Assembly (NCBI GenBank): GCA_036661035.1
Contig: JAVWZM010000082.1
Span: forward strand, 1-8,984
Direction of reading: 5' to 3'
Length of the DNA stretch: 8,984 bases
From: JAGPHI01 sp036661035
GTDB taxonomy: Bacteria; Bacillota; Clostridia; Oscillospirales; Ruminococcaceae
Shown: positions 6,520-8,984 of the stretch, in pieces
Position numbering within the stretch: position 1 is the stretch's first letter
How the letters are laid out: each line of letters opens with the position of its first letter
Position numbers and translations under genes: made by a program
The notes under the pieces: model-generated
The model's input: the letters and a program-made list of their open reading frames with translations, nothing else
The model's database searches: none
Told to the model about the DNA's origin: nothing

Positions 6520-8307
6520 ATGTTACTATGCGCAGAGCATATATATAAAAACTATGGCATGAAGCAATTATTGCAAGATGCCACCCTTTATTTAAACGAA
6601 AAAGACCGTCTTGGCATACTTGGCATTAACGGCACAGGCAAAAGCACTCTTATGAAAATCCTTGCAGGGCAAGAGCCGTCAGACGAGGGTAATGTTGTGT
6701 GCGGCGCAAATGTTAAAACCGTGTATTTGCCGCAAAACCCCGTGATGAACGAAGAATTTACCGTGCTGGAGCAGGTAATTGCCGACTTTAAAAAAGAGCA
6801 TGAAAAGCTGAACGATTACGAAGCAAAGGCAATGCTTACAAGGCTTGGCATTACGGATTTTGACGCAAAAATAGGCACCTTGTCCGGTGGGCAGCGCAAG
6901 CGCGTAGCCCTTGCCATTGCACTTATCCGCCCGTGCGATATTCTTATTTTAGATGAGCCTACAAACCATCTGGACAGCGAAATGGTTTGCTGGCTGGAGC
7001 AATATCTTTGCCGTTTTACAGGCGGCATTATCATGGTAACTCACGATAGGTATTTTTTAGAGCGCATTACAAATCATATTGTGGAGCTGTCGAACGGCAA
7101 GCTTTATTCCTACGAGGCAAACTATTCAAAATATCTCGAGCTAAAAGCACAGCGCGAAGAAATAGAAAACGCAGGCGAGCGCAAGCGTCAGGTGCTTTTG
7201 CGCCAAGAATATCAGTGGATAATGCGTGGTGCTAGGGCAAGAGGCACCAAAAGCCGAGAGCGCATAGAGCGATATGAAGCGTTAAAGGACAAAGATGCGC
7301 CCATAGTAACCGAAACCGTGCAAATGGCCACCATGGCAAGTCGCCTTGGCCGCAAAATAATAGAGCTTAAAGACATTACAAAAACCTTCGACAAGGGCAC
7401 TGTGATAAACGGCTTTTCCTATATGATAGGCCGCGACGAGCGCATTGGCATTGTGGGCAAAAACGGCGTTGGGAAATCTACATTATTAAATATTATTTCG
7501 GGTGCCTTATTGCCTGATAGCGGCAGTATAGACGTAGGCACTACCGTGAAAATAGGCTATTTTATGCAGGAATGTCGCGAGCTTGACAATAGCCAAAGAG
7601 TATTCGATTTTATAAGCGGCATAGCAAACGAAGTGAAAACCGCCGAGGGCGTTTTTTCTGCCTCGCAAATGCTGGAGAGGTTTTTATTTTACCCCGAGCT
7701 GCAATACAGCACTATCGGTCGGCTTAGCGGCGGCGAGCGCAGGCGGCTTTATTTGCTGAGTATTCTTATGGAAGCACCGAATATTCTGCTTTTAGACGAG
7801 CCAACAAACGATCTTGATATAGAAACCCTAACTATTTTAGAAGATTATCTAGCATATTTTCCCGGCGCTGTAATGGCTGTTTCTCACGACAGATATTTCT
7901 TAGACAAAATAGCAAAATGCATTTTTGAAGTATCGGAAAACGGAAATATTGTTTATTATACAGGCAATTATTCCGATTATTCCGAAAGAGCCTTGCCTGT
8001 AAAAGCAGCCGCTGCGGAAAAGCACGTGCAAAGCCCGGAGCCGCGGCAAGACGCAACGCCAAAGCAGCGCAAGCTTAAATTTACATTTAAAGAGCAGCGA
8101 GAATACGAAACCATAGACGAGGATATCGCCGCCATTGAGGCGCAAATATCACTTTGCGAAAACGATATTTTGAAAGCCGCATCAGACTACATGCTGCTGC
8201 AAGCTTTAACCGAGCAAAAAGCAGAGCTTGCAAAGCAGCTTGACGAAAAAACCGAACGCTGGGTATATTTAAACGAGCTTTCGGATAAAATCGAAGCCGC
8301 CAATTAA
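6520..8307 (+). CDS. ABC-F family ATPase, Uup-like
   Basis: A soluble protein with two ATPase cassettes and no membrane segments, so it is not the energiser of the importer. ABC-F proteins bind ribosomes and act on stalled or non-productive complexes. Cassette 1 has Walker A GINGTGKS (35-42), signature LSGGQ (121-125), Walker B with ILILDEPTNHLD (141-152) and switch H175. Cassette 2 has GKNGVGKS (313-320), LSGGE (402-406), LLLDEPTNDLD (423-433) and switch H456. The linker 205-265 is rich in Arg/Lys/Glu, and RQEYQWIMRGARARGTKS (228-245) is the Uup-type linker pattern. The tail 514-593 (KFTFKEQREYETIDEDI, then a predicted coiled coil) matches the Uup C-terminal domain. All catalytic residues are present. 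The ribosome site AAGGAG precedes the ATG, and the gap to the regulator gene is only 18 bases, so co-transcription is likely. Resistance-type ABC-F proteins are less likely given the Uup tail. Confidence 0.93.
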   Translation: MLLCAEHIYKNYGMKQLLQDATLYLNEKDRLGILGINGTGKSTLMKILAGQEPSDEGNVVCGANVKTVYLPQNPVMNEEFTVLEQVIADFKKEHEKLNDYEAKAMLTRLGITDFDAKIGTLSGGQRKRVALAIALIRPCDILILDEPTNHLDSEMVCWLEQYLCRFTGGIIMVTHDRYFLERITNHIVELSNGKLYSYEANYSKYLELKAQREEIENAGERKRQVLLRQEYQWIMRGARARGTKSRERIERYEALKDKDAPIVTETVQMATMASRLGRKIIELKDITKTFDKGTVINGFSYMIGRDERIGIVGKNGVGKSTLLNIISGALLPDSGSIDVGTTVKIGYFMQECRELDNSQRVFDFISGIANEVKTAEGVFSASQMLERFLFYPELQYSTIGRLSGGERRRLYLLSILMEAPNILLLDEPTNDLDIETLTILEDYLAYFPGAVMAVSHDRYFLDKIAKCIFEVSENGNIVYYTGNYSDYSERALPVKAAAAEKHVQSPEPRQDATPKQRKLKFTFKEQREYETIDEDIAAIEAQISLCENDILKAASDYMLLQALTEQKAELAKQLDEKTERWVYLNELSDKIEAAN

Positions 8308-8328
8308 AACGGCTGATGTTAAAGCAAT

Positions 8329-8353
8329 AATGGCAATGGGTTAAATGCCATTG
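8329..8353. repeat. Short inverted repeats between the ABC-F and Smr genes
   Basis: AATGGCA (8329-8335) pairs with TGCCATT (8346-8352). Alternatively CAATGG (8334-8339) pairs with CCATTG (8348-8353). The two hairpins exclude each other. No T-run follows, so this is unlikely to terminate transcription; it may affect RNA stability or mean nothing. The gap here is 78 bases and shows no promoter I could defend, so read-through into the Smr gene is the simplest reading. Confidence 0.25.
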
Positions 8354-8385
8354 ATATTAAAAAGCGCTGTAAAAGAGGGCAAGCT

Positions 8386-8628
8386 ATGATTAGCGAGGGT
8401 ATAATCACACTGGATTTACACGGTAAAAATATATACTGGGCAAAAACCGCCATAGATGCCGCCTTGCGGCGTTCTCGCGGTACCTATCGTATACGAATAA
8501 TACACGGATATAATAACGGCACCGCCATTCGGGATATGATACGTGAGGATTATGCGCATCACCCTTTGGTGCTGCGCCTTGCCTCCGCAGGCGATGGCGT
8601 GACAGATTTGATATTACGGGAAATGTAG
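8386..8628 (+). CDS. Stand-alone Smr-domain protein (short MutS2-C-terminal-like)
   Basis: An 80-residue protein that is little more than one Smr domain, the fold also found at the C-terminus of MutS2 and in SmrB. Known members cut nucleic acid; SmrB and MutS2 act on collided ribosomes or their mRNA. The first family motif is L9-D-L-H-G13. The second is I39-H-G-Y-N-N-G-T-A-I-R49, which replaces the usual HGxGxGxLR with a form one residue longer. The strand-helix order fits the family, and the C-terminal LRLASAGDGVTDLILREM resembles the final strand. The ATG at 8386 has AGAGGG (8374-8379) six bases upstream. The gene follows the ABC-F gene by 78 bases on the same strand. Function could be in ribosome rescue or DNA processing; the domain assignment is firm, the role is not. 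Confidence 0.85.
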   Translation: MISEGIITLDLHGKNIYWAKTAIDAALRRSRGTYRIRIIHGYNNGTAIRDMIREDYAHHPLVLRLASAGDGVTDLILREM

Positions 8629-8638
8629 CGAGGGCTTT

Positions 8639-8740
8639 TTGCAATGTAATTGCACTTTGCGCACTAACGAACTGCGTTTTGCAACCTCTGCGGAACATTG
8701 CAATGTCACTGCATTTTGCAGTCGAACTGCGTTCCACAAT
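8639..8740. repeat. Imperfect tandem duplication, unit about 55-59 bases
   Basis: Unit one (8639 to about 8693) and unit two (8698 to about 8748) share TTGCAATGT at their starts (8639-8647 and 8698-8706), then a TGCA and TTTGC block. They also share a perfect 11-base CGAACTGCGTT (8668-8678 and 8723-8733). Four bases are missing from unit two between these blocks. The similarity fades after CAACCTCTGCGG versus CAATCTCCGTAGG. The stretch has no plausible gene; several open frames run through it on both strands but lack ribosome sites and family features. Confidence 0.55.
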
Positions 8741-8748
8741 CTCCGTAG

Positions 8749-8780
8749 GGGCGGCGGCTCTGCTCCGCCCGTTAGATTTT
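8749..8780 (+). terminator. GC-rich hairpin with T-run, possible terminator for the Smr-side operon
   Basis: GGGCGG (8749-8754) pairs with CCGCCC (8765-8770) around a 10-base loop, and GTTAGA then TTTTT follow within 10 bases. The T-run is set back about six bases from the stem, so termination would be less efficient than for a textbook site. The hairpin lies 120 bases after the Smr stop. It belongs to the type of dispersed GTAGGGGCGG/CCGCCCG intergenic hairpins that I associate with clostridial genomes; this is from memory and unchecked. Confidence 0.35.
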
Positions 8781-8800
8781 TGCAATGCAAATGTATTGCA
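8781..8800. repeat. TGCAAT/ATTGCA inverted repeat
   Basis: TGCAAT (8781-8786) and ATTGCA (8795-8800) are perfect complements. The same hexamers pair at 8640-8645 and 8649-8654, and a palindromic ATTGCAAT lies at 8697-8704. The element appears to be a third, degraded copy of the start of the unit duplicated at 8639-8740. Confidence 0.4.
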
Positions 8801-8835
8801 CACAATAGTCGCTCCAAAATGCAATAAATCCACCC

Positions 8836-8863
8836 TTGCGCGCCGTCGCGATAGCGCGCGCAA
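8836..8863. repeat. GC-rich 8-bp inverted repeat
   Basis: TTGCGCGC (8836-8843) and GCGCGCAA (8856-8863) are perfect complements around a 12-base loop. No T-run follows on either strand. It could mark the end of the repeat-rich spacer or form part of the leader of whatever follows at the right edge. Confidence 0.4.
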
Positions 8864-8903
8864 CAATCAGTGATTAACGGTAAATAGCATTATGGATAAA
8901 GCA

Positions 8904-8983
8904 GACGCCCACCGAGCGTCCTACGAGGCGCATGGGTCCGCCGAGTGCGGACAGCGGCACCTTTCTGGTATCTCTTTCGGTGG
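8904..8983 (+). ncRNA. Candidate structured RNA or leader, cut by the window edge (unidentified)
   Basis: CCACCGA (8909-8915) is a perfect complement of TCGGTGG (8977-8983) and could close a multi-branched fold. Inside are GCG-T-CCT/AGGCGC (8916-8922 with 8926-8931; one bulged T) and GTCCGC/GCGGAC (8936-8941 with 8947-8952). A competing hairpin is GACGC/GCGTC (8904-8908 with 8916-8920). I do not recognise the family. The edge sequence TTCGGTGGC could be the start of a T-box element (GGTGGNACCGCG), but no AGAGA-type stem I motif was found. A partial protein gene on either strand is the other explanation. The strand is a guess. Confidence 0.2.
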
Positions 8984-8984
8984 C

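Noticed and set aside
8405..8866. 153-residue open frame on the minus strand
   Set aside because: It lies opposite the Smr gene and runs through the repeat-rich spacer. It has no family features, is rich in Arg and Cys, and lacks a good ribosome site.
8892..8984. 31-codon plus-strand open frame from an ATG to the edge, and a 36-codon minus-strand frame entering from the edge and stopping at 8874
   Set aside because: Both are too short to judge, and neither translation looks like a known protein end. The plus frame lacks a ribosome site. They compete with the structured-RNA reading, so no gene was called.
8629..8984. tRNA, rRNA, SRP, RNase P or a known riboswitch at the right end
   Set aside because: I looked for the core conserved sequences of these RNAs on both strands and found none. 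Only generic pairing remains.
1..8984. CRISPR array, transposase, integrase, toxin-antitoxin or defence genes
   Set aside because: No regularly spaced repeats and no such protein families were seen. All long open frames are explained by the six genes described.

Overview
The window looks like chromosomal DNA from a low-to-moderate-GC Firmicute, most likely class Clostridia. The reasons are strong GGAGG-type ribosome sites, an LplABC/YtcP-type carbohydrate importer with an oversized lipoprotein receptor, a YesN-like membrane AraC regulator, and a stand-alone short Smr protein. No phage, plasmid, insertion-sequence or CRISPR signature was found. The assignment is by gene style only.

Layout, left to right. 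Positions 1-331 hold no gene. A leftward promoter (40-68) and ribosome site (5-10) there belong to a gene that starts just outside the left edge. Next comes a run of four hairpins (118-301), including a terminator-like one that ends the leftward transporter operon. Positions 332-3869 are that operon on the minus strand, transcribed in the order permease 1 (2895-3869), permease 2 (1987-2883), solute-binding lipoprotein (332-1951). Positions 3870-4254 are a divergent control region with candidate promoters both ways, four ATGCAT palindromes and an 8-bp inverted repeat. On the plus strand follow a 748-residue two-pass membrane AraC-type regulator (4255-6501), an ABC-F ATPase of the Uup type (6520-8307) and a small Smr-domain protein (8386-8628). 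Positions 8629-8984 hold no convincing gene. They are packed with an imperfect tandem duplication built on TGCAAT elements, GC-rich hairpins, and a possible structured RNA or leader running off the right edge.

How the genes fit together. The regulator probably senses a ligand outside the cell, or a signal relayed by the binding protein, through its 265-residue extracytoplasmic region. It would then switch on the divergent oligosaccharide importer through its C-terminal AraC DNA-binding domain. The importer encodes no ATPase, so it presumably uses a shared MsmX/MsmK-type ATPase encoded elsewhere. The only ATPase here is an ABC-F protein that lacks membrane segments and acts on ribosomes. The ABC-F and Smr genes form a second theme: both families are tied to rescue or quality control of stalled ribosomes. 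Their placement 18 bases behind the sensor-regulator suggests co-transcription but need not mean a shared function.

Nothing here is clearly a new system. The points most worth a second look are the ABC-F/Smr pair, the divergent operator region, the hairpin cluster behind the transporter operon, and the repeat-rich right end.
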